The position numbers and the translations under genes were made by a program. The notes under the pieces are model-generated. The model saw nothing but the letters and a program-made list of their open reading frames with translations. It had not been told where the DNA came from and searched no databases. This document shows, one piece after another, positions 33,789 through 42,631 of a DNA stretch of 48,108 nucleotides; the first letter of the stretch is position 1, and every line of letters starts with the position of its first letter. Source of the stretch: Cytophagales bacterium (GTDB taxonomy: Bacteria > Bacteroidota > Bacteroidia > Cytophagales > Spirosomataceae). The DNA is taken from contig RDXN01000070.1 in assembly GCA_004292855.1 (NCBI GenBank), positions 1 to 48,108 on the forward strand, written 5' to 3'.

Positions 33789-34571
33789 TCAAGAGATCGC
33801 CCGATCCAAATGCGTATAGCCGCCATCGACATGAATCAGTTGACCCGTCGTGTGGCTCGACCGATCAGAGAGCAGAAACGCCACCATGTTGGCGATCTCT
33901 TCAGTGGTGGTCATTCGTTGTTCGAGCGGGATTTTGCTCACAATTTTTTGCAGCGTCTTCTCCGGCTCGGGCAGGGTCTTGATCCAGTTTTCGTACAAGG
34001 GCGTCCACGATTCGGCCACAATCACGCCGTTGACCCGGATGCCGTAGGGCAGCAGTTCAACGGCCCACTCGCGGGTGAGGGCGTTGCGGCCTCCGTTGGC
34101 GGCAGCGTAGGCCGAGGTATTCCCCTGCCCCGTTTCGGCCACTTTCGAGCCGATGTTCACGATGCTCCCGCGTGAGACCTTCAGGGCGGGCAACGCATGG
34201 TGCGCCATCAGGTAATAATGGACCAGATTCTTGTGCAACGAGGCCATAAAATCGTCGTAATTACCATGTTCCAGTCCTACTCCATCGTTCACGCCCGCGT
34301 TATTCACCAGCCCGTCGATCCGCCCGAATTTAGCCATCACCTGATCCACCGCCGACTGACAGGCTTCAGGTTGGGTCAGTTCGACCACGACGCCGATGGC
34401 CTTGCCCCCACCCTGCTCAATCTGACGAACGGCACCTTGATTATCGACCTCATTACGCCCCACAATCGCGACCGTCGCGCCTTCTGCGGCCAGCACCCGC
34501 GCGATGCCCTCGCCAATGCCCTTGGCCCCGCCGGTGACGATGATGATTTTGTTTTGAAGGTTTAGGTTCAT
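33789..34571 (-). CDS. SDR-family L-fucose dehydrogenase-like protein
   Basis: A 260-residue short-chain dehydrogenase, expected to oxidise L-fucose to L-fuconolactone with NAD(P)+. It has the cofactor motif TGGAKGIG (13-20), NNAG at 90-93, Ser142 and Tyr155. The C-terminus VDGGYTHLDRA and the TREWAVELLPYGIRVNGV stretch match what I remember of known L-fucose dehydrogenases. The catalytic Lys expected at Tyr+4 is Asn159 (YAAAN, codon AAC at 34095-34097). The start MNLNLQNK was chosen over an upstream ATG in a lysine-rich run. It sits between the lactonase and permease genes. Confidence 0.82.
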   Translation of the reverse strand: MNLNLQNKIIIVTGGAKGIGEGIARVLAAEGATVAIVGRNEVDNQGAVRQIEQGGGKAIGVVVELTQPEACQSAVDQVMAKFGRIDGLVNNAGVNDGVGLEHGNYDDFMASLHKNLVHYYLMAHHALPALKVSRGSIVNIGSKVAETGQGNTSAYAAANGGRNALTREWAVELLPYGIRVNGVIVAESWTPLYENWIKTLPEPEKTLQKIVSKIPLEQRMTTTEEIANMVAFLLSDRSSHTTGQLIHVDGGYTHLDRAIS

Positions 34572-34582
34572 TTTTTTCTTAA

Positions 34583-34785
34583 CCACAGAGTAAAAGGAGT
34601 TTTGGCACAGAGTACACCAGTCTGCCGACGTGGGAGTTTTTTGTCATGGCACCGGCCACCCGGCCCGACGAAGGAGGGATCTATTTCTGGTACTTTCAAT
34701 TTGTGAGTAGGTGAATTAGATCCCTCCTGCGTCGGGCCGGGTGGCCGGTGCCATGACAAAATCAACGCGCCATTGTGCTCAGTGG
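34583..34785. repeat. MITE-like palindromic element, copy 3
   Basis: Left end CCACAGAG and right end CTCAGTGG are imperfect inverted ends. Inside lie 45-base arms (34639-34683 and 34717-34761) with one mismatch, starting TTTTGTCATGGCACCGGCC. The left 40 bp match copy 2. The element fills the spacer from the SDR start to the stop codon of the lactonase gene. Confidence 0.85.
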
Positions 34786-35613
34786 TTAAACTAAGTTATA
34801 AAAGCTAACCGCATTCCCCCCAAACACTTTCGCTCGCACTTCTTCCCCCCAGGGTTCCACGTAATTCTCGATGAGGGTTTTGACCTGCGTGTAGTCGGCA
34901 GCAACCAGGCACACGGGCCAGTCGGAGCCAAACATAAGCCGGTCGGGGCCAAACTGCTCGAAAGCTACGTCCAGATAGGGGAACAGGTCTTTTTTCGACC
35001 AGCCGTGCCAATCGGCCTCCGTCACCAGGCCCGACAGTTTGCAATGAACATTGGGCTGTTTTGCAATCTCGGTCATCCAGTTCGACCAGCGCGTGATCTC
35101 GCCTTTTTTCACGTAAGGCTTGGCCAAATGGTCGATCACAAACTTTACGTCGGGCAAGTCGCGGACCAGATGCAGAGCTGCCTTTAACTGGCTGGGATAG
35201 ATCAGGATGTCATACGTAAAATCGAAGGCGGTCAGTTGTCGAATACCTCGGATCACATCGGGGCGCATCAGAAAATCGTCGGGTTCGGCCTGGGCCACGT
35301 GCCGAAAACCTTTGATCTCCTCATATTGCGAGTACGCTTCGAGCTTGTCGTACAGGTTAGCCGCCCGCAGATCGACCCAGCCCACCACACCCTTTATGAA
35401 ATCGTAGGCACCGGCCAAACTGACTAACAACGTCGTTTCGGCTTCGGATTGGTCGGCCTGCACGGCCACGCATCCGTCGATGCCGTTGGCCTTTAAGACC
35501 GGCTCCAGATCGGCGGGCAGAAAATCGCGTTGGATCACGGCCATATCGTCCGTAATCCAGGTGTCGCGTTCGGGCGTATAGAACCAGAAATGTTGATGGC
35601 TATCGATTGTCAT
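34786..35613 (-). CDS. L-fuconolactonase (amidohydrolase family)
   Basis: A 275-residue TIM-barrel amidohydrolase that should open L-fuconolactone to L-fuconate. Motifs in order are IDSHQHFW at the N-terminus, GFRHVAQ, FVIDHLAKP and MFGSDWPVC, the metal-binding His and Asp set of the amidohydrolase-2 group. Length and spacing match fuconolactonase/rhamnonolactonase proteins. It lies between the FAH hydrolase and the fucose dehydrogenase, which supports the assignment. Confidence 0.88.
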   Translation of the reverse strand: MTIDSHQHFWFYTPERDTWITDDMAVIQRDFLPADLEPVLKANGIDGCVAVQADQSEAETTLLVSLAGAYDFIKGVVGWVDLRAANLYDKLEAYSQYEEIKGFRHVAQAEPDDFLMRPDVIRGIRQLTAFDFTYDILIYPSQLKAALHLVRDLPDVKFVIDHLAKPYVKKGEITRWSNWMTEIAKQPNVHCKLSGLVTEADWHGWSKKDLFPYLDVAFEQFGPDRLMFGSDWPVCLVAADYTQVKTLIENYVEPWGEEVRAKVFGGNAVSFYNLV

Positions 35614-35695
35614 CTGAACTGTGATTACACTGATTACTTGATTAAACCTGATGAAAAATCACTAAAATCAGTGAATCAGCGTAATCACAGTTCAG
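35614..35695. repeat. Inverted repeat spanning the FAH/lactonase junction
   Basis: Left arm CTGAACTGTGATTACACTG (from 35614) and right arm GTAATCACAGTTCAG (to 35695) pair over about 23 bases with one internal mismatch. The right arm encodes the last codons and the TGA stop of the upstream FAH gene, and the left arm abuts the lactonase ATG. Confidence 0.8.
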
Positions 35696-36545
35696 AATAC
35701 GAAATGGCCGTTTGCTGTTGCTCACCCAGGCCTTCAATGCCGAGCCGGACCACATCGCCGGGGGCGAGGAACCGGGGCGGTTTAAGACCCAGACCAACGC
35801 CTGCCGGGGTGCCGGTCGAGATCACATCGCCGGGGAGCAGGGTCATAAACTGGCTGATGTAGCTCACGAGCGTGGGCACATCGAAAATCATATCGTCGGT
35901 GTTGGAATCCTGTAGGCGTTGGCCGTTCAGGTCGAGCCACAGGTGGAGAGCGTTGGGGTTGGGGATTTCGTCTTTCGTGACCAGTACCGGACCCAACGGC
36001 GCAAATGTGTCGGCACTCTTGCCCTTCACCCACTGCCCCCCGCGCTCCAATTGAAACGCCCGCTCGGAATAGTCGTTGTGGAGCGCGTAACCGGCAATGT
36101 AGTCGAAGGCTTCATCGAGTTCCACATAACTGGCCCGCTTGCCAATGACAACGGCCAATTCGACCTCCCAATCCGTTTTCTCGGAGCGTTTCGGAATCAC
36201 CACGTTGTCGTTAGGGCCGCAGAGAGCCGTGGTCGACTTGAAAAACAAGATCGGTTCTGCTGGCGGATTGGCTCCTGTTTCGGCAGCATGTTTGGCGTAG
36301 TTCAGGCCCACGCACACAATTTTAGAGGGGCGTTTGATGCACGAAGCCACTCGCTCGTCGGCACCCACTTCGGGGCAAGAATCGGCGTTGGTGTCGAGCC
36401 ATTGGGCGAGTTGGTCGAGGCCCCCGGAGCCAAAAAATTGTTCGTCGTAATCGTGTCCGAACGCGGCCACGCTGATGCGTTTGCCAGAAGGAAGTTCAAC
36501 ACCGGGTTGTTCGTGGTTGGCGGGGCCAAAGCGAAAAAGTCGCAT
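35685..36545 (-). CDS. FAH-family hydrolase, probable 2,4-diketo-3-deoxy-L-fuconate hydrolase
   Basis: A 286-residue fumarylacetoacetate-hydrolase-fold enzyme. The small N-terminal domain (MRLFRFGPANHEQPGVEL) is followed by the catalytic domain: IVCVGLNYAKHAAETG, the metal ligands in DWEVELAVVIG and NDYSERAFQ, and DVISTGTPAGVGLG. In the non-phosphorylating fucose pathway such an enzyme cleaves the diketo acid to pyruvate and lactate, and the adjacent lactonase and dehydrogenase fit. Ureidoglycolate lyase annotation is common for the family but has no support here. It is the first gene of the cluster. Confidence 0.85.
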   Translation of the reverse strand: MRLFRFGPANHEQPGVELPSGKRISVAAFGHDYDEQFFGSGGLDQLAQWLDTNADSCPEVGADERVASCIKRPSKIVCVGLNYAKHAAETGANPPAEPILFFKSTTALCGPNDNVVIPKRSEKTDWEVELAVVIGKRASYVELDEAFDYIAGYALHNDYSERAFQLERGGQWVKGKSADTFAPLGPVLVTKDEIPNPNALHLWLDLNGQRLQDSNTDDMIFDVPTLVSYISQFMTLLPGDVISTGTPAGVGLGLKPPRFLAPGDVVRLGIEGLGEQQQTAISYSEL

Positions 36546-36680
36546 AAAGTGTGCGTAGGTTTGTAGTCTGCAATAGTACCCAAAAATGGGTAATTTGACC
36601 GTTTATCTACTGCTTTTCAACTATGAAATCCCTCGCAGTGCTTCTTTTCGTATGGATAACCCGTGAAGTGGGCGTATGAT

Positions 36681-38108
36681 CTACCGAATCAGCGTGACCC
36701 AGCCTTTGAGCCGCCGATTCAGCACCGCACTGCTCAACTCGTAGTAGTACACCCCCGCCGGCAAACCGCCCCCGTCCCAATCATTGCCGTAGCGGGCGGC
36801 TTCATACACCCGCCCACCCCAGCGGTTGTAGACCACCAGCCCCCAGGGGCTTAGCTCGATGTGGGGCACCACGAAACGATCATTGCGCCCGTCGCCGTTG
36901 GGCGTAAACACGTTGGGTGCCTCGCCGGGGCAGTCCAGCACCTGCACCCGAATGGTGTCGCGCAGCAGGCAATAGGGCGAGGGCACCTCTACCCAGTACT
37001 GCCCCGACTCGCGCACGGTCAGCGTGGAGTCGCGCGAGGTGTCGCTCCAGATGAACGTGTTAAGAGGGTGAGTGGGGGCCAGGGTGAGCGTCTCGCCCCG
37101 GCAAAAAACCGTGTCGGCGGGCAGAGCAACGGGCGGGGGGATCGTTACCCGGATGCTGTCGGTGACGGAGTAGTTGCCGGTAGTGGCCGTGACATAGTAA
37201 AGCCCGGCCTTATCAACGGTTCGTGTCAGGGCGTTGCTGCCATTATCCCAGCGGTAGCGGGTTTGGGGCAGGTTGTCTACCCGCAGGGTAACCGACTGCC
37301 CCCGGCAAAGGGTGGTATCGCGGCCCACGTTGGGGATGGTCACTAAGTAGTTGACACCAGCATCGGTGACAGAGATGTCATCGTAGTAGTAGTAAGCACC
37401 GTTGGGAAACTCAGGTTTGGGGTTGGGATTGCGCCTGAGCAGGGTGTTTTTGTCATCAAAGAAGTTGCCGATGGTGAGATACTCGTAGGGGCCAGCGGCC
37501 ACAAACTCCTGGGTGATGCGAACCCAGGTTTCGGTAGAATCGAACACCGTGGTTCGGTTGACCTGGGGGGTGGCCAGAATGGGTGAGTTGGTTGTGGACG
37601 TAACTGGGGTCAGGGAGAAGAGTATACCGATGTTGTTGGAATAGTAGGCTTCTCTGGTGGTGGTCATAACGTGCATCTCGGCTTTGTAGACCTTGCCGGT
37701 TACTAATTTCTCTTTCAGGCGGGTCTGAATGTATTCCCGAACGTTTACAGCGTTGTCTATCCCCACTTGGGGTCCGTTGTAGAGGGTGAAGGAACCCACG
37801 TAGAATATGCCGCTATGGGGGGCAATAAGATTATTATAATATATGTTATTATAGCATCTGTAATTTCCTAATGGGTGATATTGTGCGCTGGAGTCTGTTG
37901 AATATATATCAGGGGTAGATCGTGTAGGGGAGTACCAGTCGTTTAGATAATTGCCAATGTTGTCGGGTGGATTGATTCGCGGTGAGCAGGGTTTTTTTTT
38001 ATACGAATCAAAGCTGGGATTAGGTACTAAGTTCTGGGCGGCTACTTGTTTTTGAAAAAGACTACACACGAGCAGGACTATAAAACACACAATGAATCTG
38101 GCTTTCAT
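36681..38108 (-). CDS. Secreted protein with CHU_C (T9SS type B) sorting domain
   Basis: A 475-residue exported protein. It has a signal peptide (FIVCFIVLLVCSLFQKQVAA), an N-terminal domain of about 240 residues beginning NLVPNPSFDSY that resembles a carbohydrate-binding-like jelly roll, two short Ig/PKD-like segments (TLCRGQSVTLRVDN, TVFCRGETLTLAP), and the gliding-motility-associated C-terminal domain: PNVFTPNGDGRNDRFV, VVYNRWGGRVYEA, DWDGGGLPAGVYYYEL. This tail directs export by the type IX secretion system and surface attachment. The ligand is unknown. Confidence 0.9.
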   Translation of the reverse strand: MKARFIVCFIVLLVCSLFQKQVAAQNLVPNPSFDSYKKKPCSPRINPPDNIGNYLNDWYSPTRSTPDIYSTDSSAQYHPLGNYRCYNNIYYNNLIAPHSGIFYVGSFTLYNGPQVGIDNAVNVREYIQTRLKEKLVTGKVYKAEMHVMTTTREAYYSNNIGILFSLTPVTSTTNSPILATPQVNRTTVFDSTETWVRITQEFVAAGPYEYLTIGNFFDDKNTLLRRNPNPKPEFPNGAYYYYDDISVTDAGVNYLVTIPNVGRDTTLCRGQSVTLRVDNLPQTRYRWDNGSNALTRTVDKAGLYYVTATTGNYSVTDSIRVTIPPPVALPADTVFCRGETLTLAPTHPLNTFIWSDTSRDSTLTVRESGQYWVEVPSPYCLLRDTIRVQVLDCPGEAPNVFTPNGDGRNDRFVVPHIELSPWGLVVYNRWGGRVYEAARYGNDWDGGGLPAGVYYYELSSAVLNRRLKGWVTLIR

Positions 38109-38144
38109 AAAGTGAGTAAATCAGGTGTTATCATCTTGTTATCA

Positions 38145-38190
38145 GTTGCACCCCGCACACATCACTGGCTGACAGTGCGCGGGGTGCAAC
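38145..38190. terminator. Hairpin after the interrupted esterase gene
   Basis: GTTGCACCCCGC (38145-38156) and GCGGGGTGCAAC (38179-38190) are perfect 12-base complements, with GCAC/GTGC inside. It lies 11 bp beyond the stop codon of the displaced C-terminal fragment, as expected for that gene's original terminator. Confidence 0.6.
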
Positions 38191-38200
38191 CGATTTTCGC

Positions 38201-38293
38201 CTATTTCATTTTGACAAATTTCTCCGTCAAGTTCATATCCATTGTCTTCAGCCGGACAAGATAAACACCGGCTGGCAACTGACTGACATCCAC
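38201..38293 (-). pseudogene. Displaced C-terminal end of the esterase gene (T9SS sorting tail)
   Basis: Thirty codons plus TAG read VDVSQLPAGVYLVRLK, then TMDMNLTEKFVKMK. This is a textbook type A sorting tail of the type IX secretion system. It continues in frame the reading frame of the gene at 39447-41102, which was cut by the insertion sequence at this point. It has no start codon of its own. Confidence 0.9.
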
Positions 38294-38295
38294 AG

Positions 38296-39454
38296 TAGGG
38301 TGATTGCATCAAATGGTAAGTTGGCTTAGCAGCGTTTTGAGGTAGTCATTATCGCGGGCGGCTTTCTTGCGTTTACGCTTTAGACTCAGCTTACTGGGTT
38401 CCCGCCTTAACAAGCTCAAGGCTACTTTTCGGACTGTGGTCAGATTACGGGGAGCATAGTCCTTTCGTACCCGGCAGGCATCTTCTCCAAAGGTTACGTC
38501 CAGGTGCCAGTGCAACTCGTTTTCAATACTCCAATGCCGACGAATATAGTGTCCCATTGCAGAAGCACTCTGATCTAACAACGAACTGATATAGAATCGT
38601 TTGCTATATTCTTCTTTGCCATTCAGCCAACGAAGCGACTCCACACATACCACACTGTTGATGCCAATCCAGTCATGGGTAGCGTCCAACAAAGCCAAGG
38701 ATTGACTCACCCAGACCGTCCGTTTCTCACCCCTACCATGAGCCAAATCGCGGCTCACGGCCCCAACTAAATTTGGCTTTACGCGCTCAAAGTGGTTCAC
38801 AATCTGCTCATATAAACCGTCCTGATTGGCTTTCAAGCCTATTACGAACTGCGCTTTTTTGTCCTCAACAATTAGCCTGGTAATTTCTTTTTGACAACCA
38901 ATCGCATCAATACTGACCACCGCGCCTTCTAAATTAAGCGGCTCTAGCAAGGTGGGAATTGCTTTAATTTCGTTTGTTTTATCCGCTATCTGACTCTGAG
39001 CCAGGCAGATTCGTTCTCCCTCGGCCCATACACTAACGATCTGAACCGAAGCCTGTTTACGACCTGACTTGATGGTTCCGCGGAGTTGCTTACCGTCAAC
39101 AACGAGTTGTTTTTGGGTTAGAAACCCGACGATTTGTTTACCCCACTCGGTGAGTACGGTTTCAAGTTGACGGGGATCAATCAAGCGAAATACTCGGTTC
39201 AGCGTGTCATGAGATGGAATACCGCAGGGTAAGGCCAAAAAGTCGGCTAAGAATTTCTGTTTGTCACAAGCGTAGTCATAGATTCCCTCAAAGTCTTCAC
39301 AGTCAGCCAAATACCCACACAATACAATCATGATAATATCGCTCAGTTCATGATAACACTTGCCGCTTTGGCGTGGGTCATCGACTTCAAAAAACAATTC
39401 GGCTATATCCATCAGGCAAAGTTCTCTAACTTAGCCTTTCATGCAATCACCCTA
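38296..39454. mobile_element. ISAs1-type insertion sequence
   Basis: A complete element of 1159 bp. The 14-base ends TAGGGTGATTGCAT (38296-38309) and ATGCAATCACCCTA (39441-39454) are perfect inverted repeats. They are flanked by a direct repeat CATCCACAG (38287-38295 and 39455-39463); with the shared A it can be read as 10 bp. It carries one intact transposase gene. The sharp ends and intact duplication suggest a recent insertion. Confidence 0.93.
38309..39412 (-). CDS. ISAs1 family transposase
   Basis: A 367-residue DDE transposase. The N-terminal domain (PRQSGKCYHELSDIIMIVLC, IPSHDTLNRVFRLID) is the one found in ISAs1 proteins. The catalytic residues are in VVDGKQLRG (Asp), SIDAIGCQ (Asp) and HWSIENELHWHLDVTF (Glu). 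The C-terminus is very basic (LKRKRKKAARDND). The stop codon lies at the edge of the left inverted repeat. The frame is unbroken, so it is probably functional. Confidence 0.95.
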   Translation of the reverse strand: MDIAELFFEVDDPRQSGKCYHELSDIIMIVLCGYLADCEDFEGIYDYACDKQKFLADFLALPCGIPSHDTLNRVFRLIDPRQLETVLTEWGKQIVGFLTQKQLVVDGKQLRGTIKSGRKQASVQIVSVWAEGERICLAQSQIADKTNEIKAIPTLLEPLNLEGAVVSIDAIGCQKEITRLIVEDKKAQFVIGLKANQDGLYEQIVNHFERVKPNLVGAVSRDLAHGRGEKRTVWVSQSLALLDATHDWIGINSVVCVESLRWLNGKEEYSKRFYISSLLDQSASAMGHYIRRHWSIENELHWHLDVTFGEDACRVRKDYAPRNLTTVRKVALSLLRREPSKLSLKRKRKKAARDNDYLKTLLSQLTI

Positions 39455-41102
39455 CATCCACAGCGTACTTGCCGGGACTAATCCGTTGCTTGTTTCCTAC
39501 TGCAACCCCAACCCGTTGCCCTTGCTGATTGACAACATCTATCTGAACGTCACGATCATCGGGAATCGTGTGTTCAACAATTAGTTGTTCAACGACTGGA
39601 TTGGGAGAAAGTTTGAGTTGAGATCCGTAATTTTCGGCCTTTTCCAAAACCGACACGGCCATACGAGCGGTTCCTGCCGGGAGTGGCAAAGTAACTCTTT
39701 GGGACACCACATAATTACCCTCGGCTGTTTTAGCGTAGTAACGGTAACTGTTGCTACTAGTAACATTAGAATAAACGCGACCATTATGGATAACATTTCC
39801 ACCCACCGGTCTATTATTATCATTGACCCACATCCAGGATGTGTACTGTGGACTCGAATCTCCGGTTAGGGTATATGAACCGTCTGGATTCTTGGTAACC
39901 TCAAGGTCGGGCATCTGATTGGCGCAGATGGGTGTTCCAATGGTAATGTTACTATTGCTCCAGGCATTGGCTAAGTCTGCCAGTTGTGTGCCGCCGAAAT
40001 GCACACGGCCATCGGCACGGGGAATGCCAACGTTATCGGTTGAGGGGCCTTGACGATTGGCATTGGCAACGCTTGTTTGAGCAGTAACGACATCCTGCCA
40101 CGTAGGGTCTCCATTGTGACCATCAAAATTTCTAAAAGCATAATCGTATGTTGCCTTCGATACATACCAACCTAAGGAAGGTTGCCCAAAATCTGATCTT
40201 GCTTTGTTAATCAAGTCTGTAAGCTTCGTTTGATAGTCAGCCGTAGTCGTACTTCGTTGACTATCTGTCTCACCTTGATGCCACAAAACCCCTCTCGTTC
40301 CAAAAAGTGAACCATAAAAGTTCATAATGTTTCTGAAAGCGGTGTAGGGTTGTCCCGGCTTCTGGCAGATAAATTGAGTGTCATTATTCAGATTTAGAGT
40401 GCCTCCGCCGTACATGCTTTCTGTCCAGTTGCCCACGTGCGTTCCCGACTGAGCACCATTGAAAAAGGCCACCGGTACGCCTGTCTGATCGACAATGTTG
40501 TTCCCCAACTTTGGGTAACACCAATTCGTTGCACCTTGTGTAGCGATGGGGTAGCCATACCATATGGGCATCAACGACGGATAAGTTGGGATTTCATCCG
40601 AACAGTCGGAGAAATACAGGTCGGACACAACGCCCTCGTAGGGTGATTGAGAGAGAGCAGACGTATTGGTGGCACCCTGTGCATTGGATTGCCCCGCGAT
40701 CAGATAAACCTCACCCACCCCAACACGCACATTAGCAGTAGCATATGAAACGGCACCAACAGCCGCTCGTACCTCGATATTGAACAACCCTCCGGGTAGT
40801 TGCACGTATCGCTTAAACAGACCGCCAAACGGGGTCGATGAAACAAAGGTCGTCCAGTCCTGGTAAACGGATTTGGTGGAGCCATTGGTCGCAAACAACT
40901 CCGTGATTTTCATCTGTAGGGCGTATTGCTGGTTGCCGAGCATACATTGACCGGCAACGTAAAAGGAGGCTCGTGAACCACCCCACTCACACCGTTGGAA
41001 AACGGCGCGGTCCATCGGGTAGGAAATAGACATTTGTGCGTATCCTCGGTGAGCTATGCTCATGAACGCTATGACGATAGCGATCCAATAAAAGGATTTC
41101 AT
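39447..41102 (-). pseudogene. Sialate O-acetylesterase-like secreted protein, 3' end cut off by the IS
   Basis: The remaining 551-codon part encodes a signal peptide (SFYWIAIVIAFMSIAHRGYA), a beta-rich N-terminal domain, an SGNH-type domain with GEVYLIAGQSNAQG and RGVLWHQGETD as in sialate O-acetylesterases, an Ig-like segment, and the start of a sorting tail (LKLSPNPVVEQLIV). The frame runs 3 residues into the insertion sequence, ending in its inverted repeat at 39447. Joining it to 38293-38201 restores a 577-residue protein. The product should now lack the secretion tail and so may stay in the periplasm. The ATG at 41102 starts the signal peptide. Confidence 0.88.
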
Positions 41103-41161
41103 AATCGTATCATTTAGAGTGTGTTGTTCAGAAAAAAGAAGTTCCAGATCCAATTGCCTTT

Positions 41162-42631
41162 TTAGTTACGGATCGTTTGTTGGAAGCGTTTGGTAGAGAT
41201 CAAAGGGATGCCTGTCTTGTAGTGACGGTTGATGGTCTTGATCCATTCGTTGGCAATCACTGCCTGACCAATAGCGGAGGGATAAAGCCCGTCGGATGAA
41301 AAGAAGTTTCCATTTGGGAACGAAGGGTCAAGTTGAAGGCCGTCTTCTGTAACATACTGCCCACTCAGTATTTTGGCGTAAAGCCCTTGTAAATCAACTA
41401 CCGGAACATTGGCGCGGGCGGCCTGAAACCTGATTAGTGAGTTGAGGTTATCAATCTTTTTTAAGGCCGTAATTTCATCTGCCGACAACACATCACGGCT
41501 CCCTAACGGGCTGTTCGGGCTAAGTCCTTTTGACGCTTGCCGGGTGGTGGCTAAGGCTCTGACATCGATTGAAGGCAGCAGAATATCCGTGTCGCTAACT
41601 TCGGCAACATAGCGGGTTTTGTCGTCAACCAGATCGTAGCGGTCATCCACCACAGCGTATAATTTTTGCCCTCCGTTGTTCTTGCGTACCTGTGCAGTTG
41701 GGTAAAACGAGAAGAACGGGAATTGGAGAACGTCAGGGACGGTAGCAATAACAGCTCTACCCTGTTTTGCTTTACTGTCAGATAGAAGCGCAATGATTGG
41801 GCTACCTTCTGCCATAGCGGCTTGCGCGATGGCTCCACTCAGCCGATAACCGCCTGATGATGCATACCAGATGGCATCGTCCATGCCTAACTCGATGGTC
41901 ATTATATCGGATTTCTGCCCCAAAATGTAGGGCACGTAGCCGGTAAGCCATTGCTGGTTATCATTCGGTAAGAGACGCCGGAAATACGGACGAAACGCTT
42001 GTTCATAGGGTACTCCCGGCCTTACTTTGTCATTCAATCGCCATTCTTCGTCAGCAAACGCAGTATGAACGCCAAGAAATGGCATGCCTAAATTATCAGC
42101 TTGACCAGCAAACGATGTCAGTGTCAAAGGGCCATCGCTCACAACGGCCCGTTCGTTGACTATATCCTGATACTGAGGGAAAGAAGTCCCCGGCAGTAAT
42201 TGCTTATAGCCCGAACCGTTGCCCTGTTCAACCGAGAAAAGGGGTTGCCTGAAGTTGGTCAAGCCCATCTGACGGGCAATCAGATTGGGATAGGCCGTTA
42301 ATTGCGCTTCCCGGTATAAACCGCCGTTGCGAAAGCCGGCCGTTAACGACCCGCCCACTGCTACGTATCGGGGTTCCGCACCTGCCAAAGGCAACAGCGA
42401 ACCCAAACCCGATACCGTACCGGCAGGAAGCCGGTTCAGTTGAGCCAGAACATCCCGAACAGGCAAGGTTATTTGGCCGGTTGAGGGCCAACTCGGTAGC
42501 TGAGAAAACAGATTGATCGGCGGTTGGGTCGTCCCGCCAACCAACGGCTTGGGCGGGGCCATGATCGGTGTCAGGGCCGTTTGATTTGCGGACAAACACA
42601 AACCAATGAGCAGCAGCAAAAGTGGTTTCAT
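41162..42631 (-). CDS. Secreted SGNH/GDSL-type hydrolase
   Basis: A 489-residue exported protein. A signal peptide (MKPLLLLLIGLCLSA) is followed by a long SGNH domain: AVGGSLTAGF with the nucleophile Ser, TIELGMDDAIWYA in the position of the usual Gly-x-Asn-Asp block, and SSDGLYPSAIGQAVIANEW at the C-terminus. The last block normally carries the catalytic Asp and His as D-x-x-H; here it is Asp447 and Tyr450 (TAT codon, 41282-41284). Activity is therefore in doubt. It lies 59 bp upstream of the interrupted esterase gene on the same strand, so the two were probably co-expressed. Confidence 0.8.
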   Translation of the reverse strand: MKPLLLLLIGLCLSANQTALTPIMAPPKPLVGGTTQPPINLFSQLPSWPSTGQITLPVRDVLAQLNRLPAGTVSGLGSLLPLAGAEPRYVAVGGSLTAGFRNGGLYREAQLTAYPNLIARQMGLTNFRQPLFSVEQGNGSGYKQLLPGTSFPQYQDIVNERAVVSDGPLTLTSFAGQADNLGMPFLGVHTAFADEEWRLNDKVRPGVPYEQAFRPYFRRLLPNDNQQWLTGYVPYILGQKSDIMTIELGMDDAIWYASSGGYRLSGAIAQAAMAEGSPIIALLSDSKAKQGRAVIATVPDVLQFPFFSFYPTAQVRKNNGGQKLYAVVDDRYDLVDDKTRYVAEVSDTDILLPSIDVRALATTRQASKGLSPNSPLGSRDVLSADEITALKKIDNLNSLIRFQAARANVPVVDLQGLYAKILSGQYVTEDGLQLDPSFPNGNFFSSDGLYPSAIGQAVIANEWIKTINRHYKTGIPLISTKRFQQTIRN

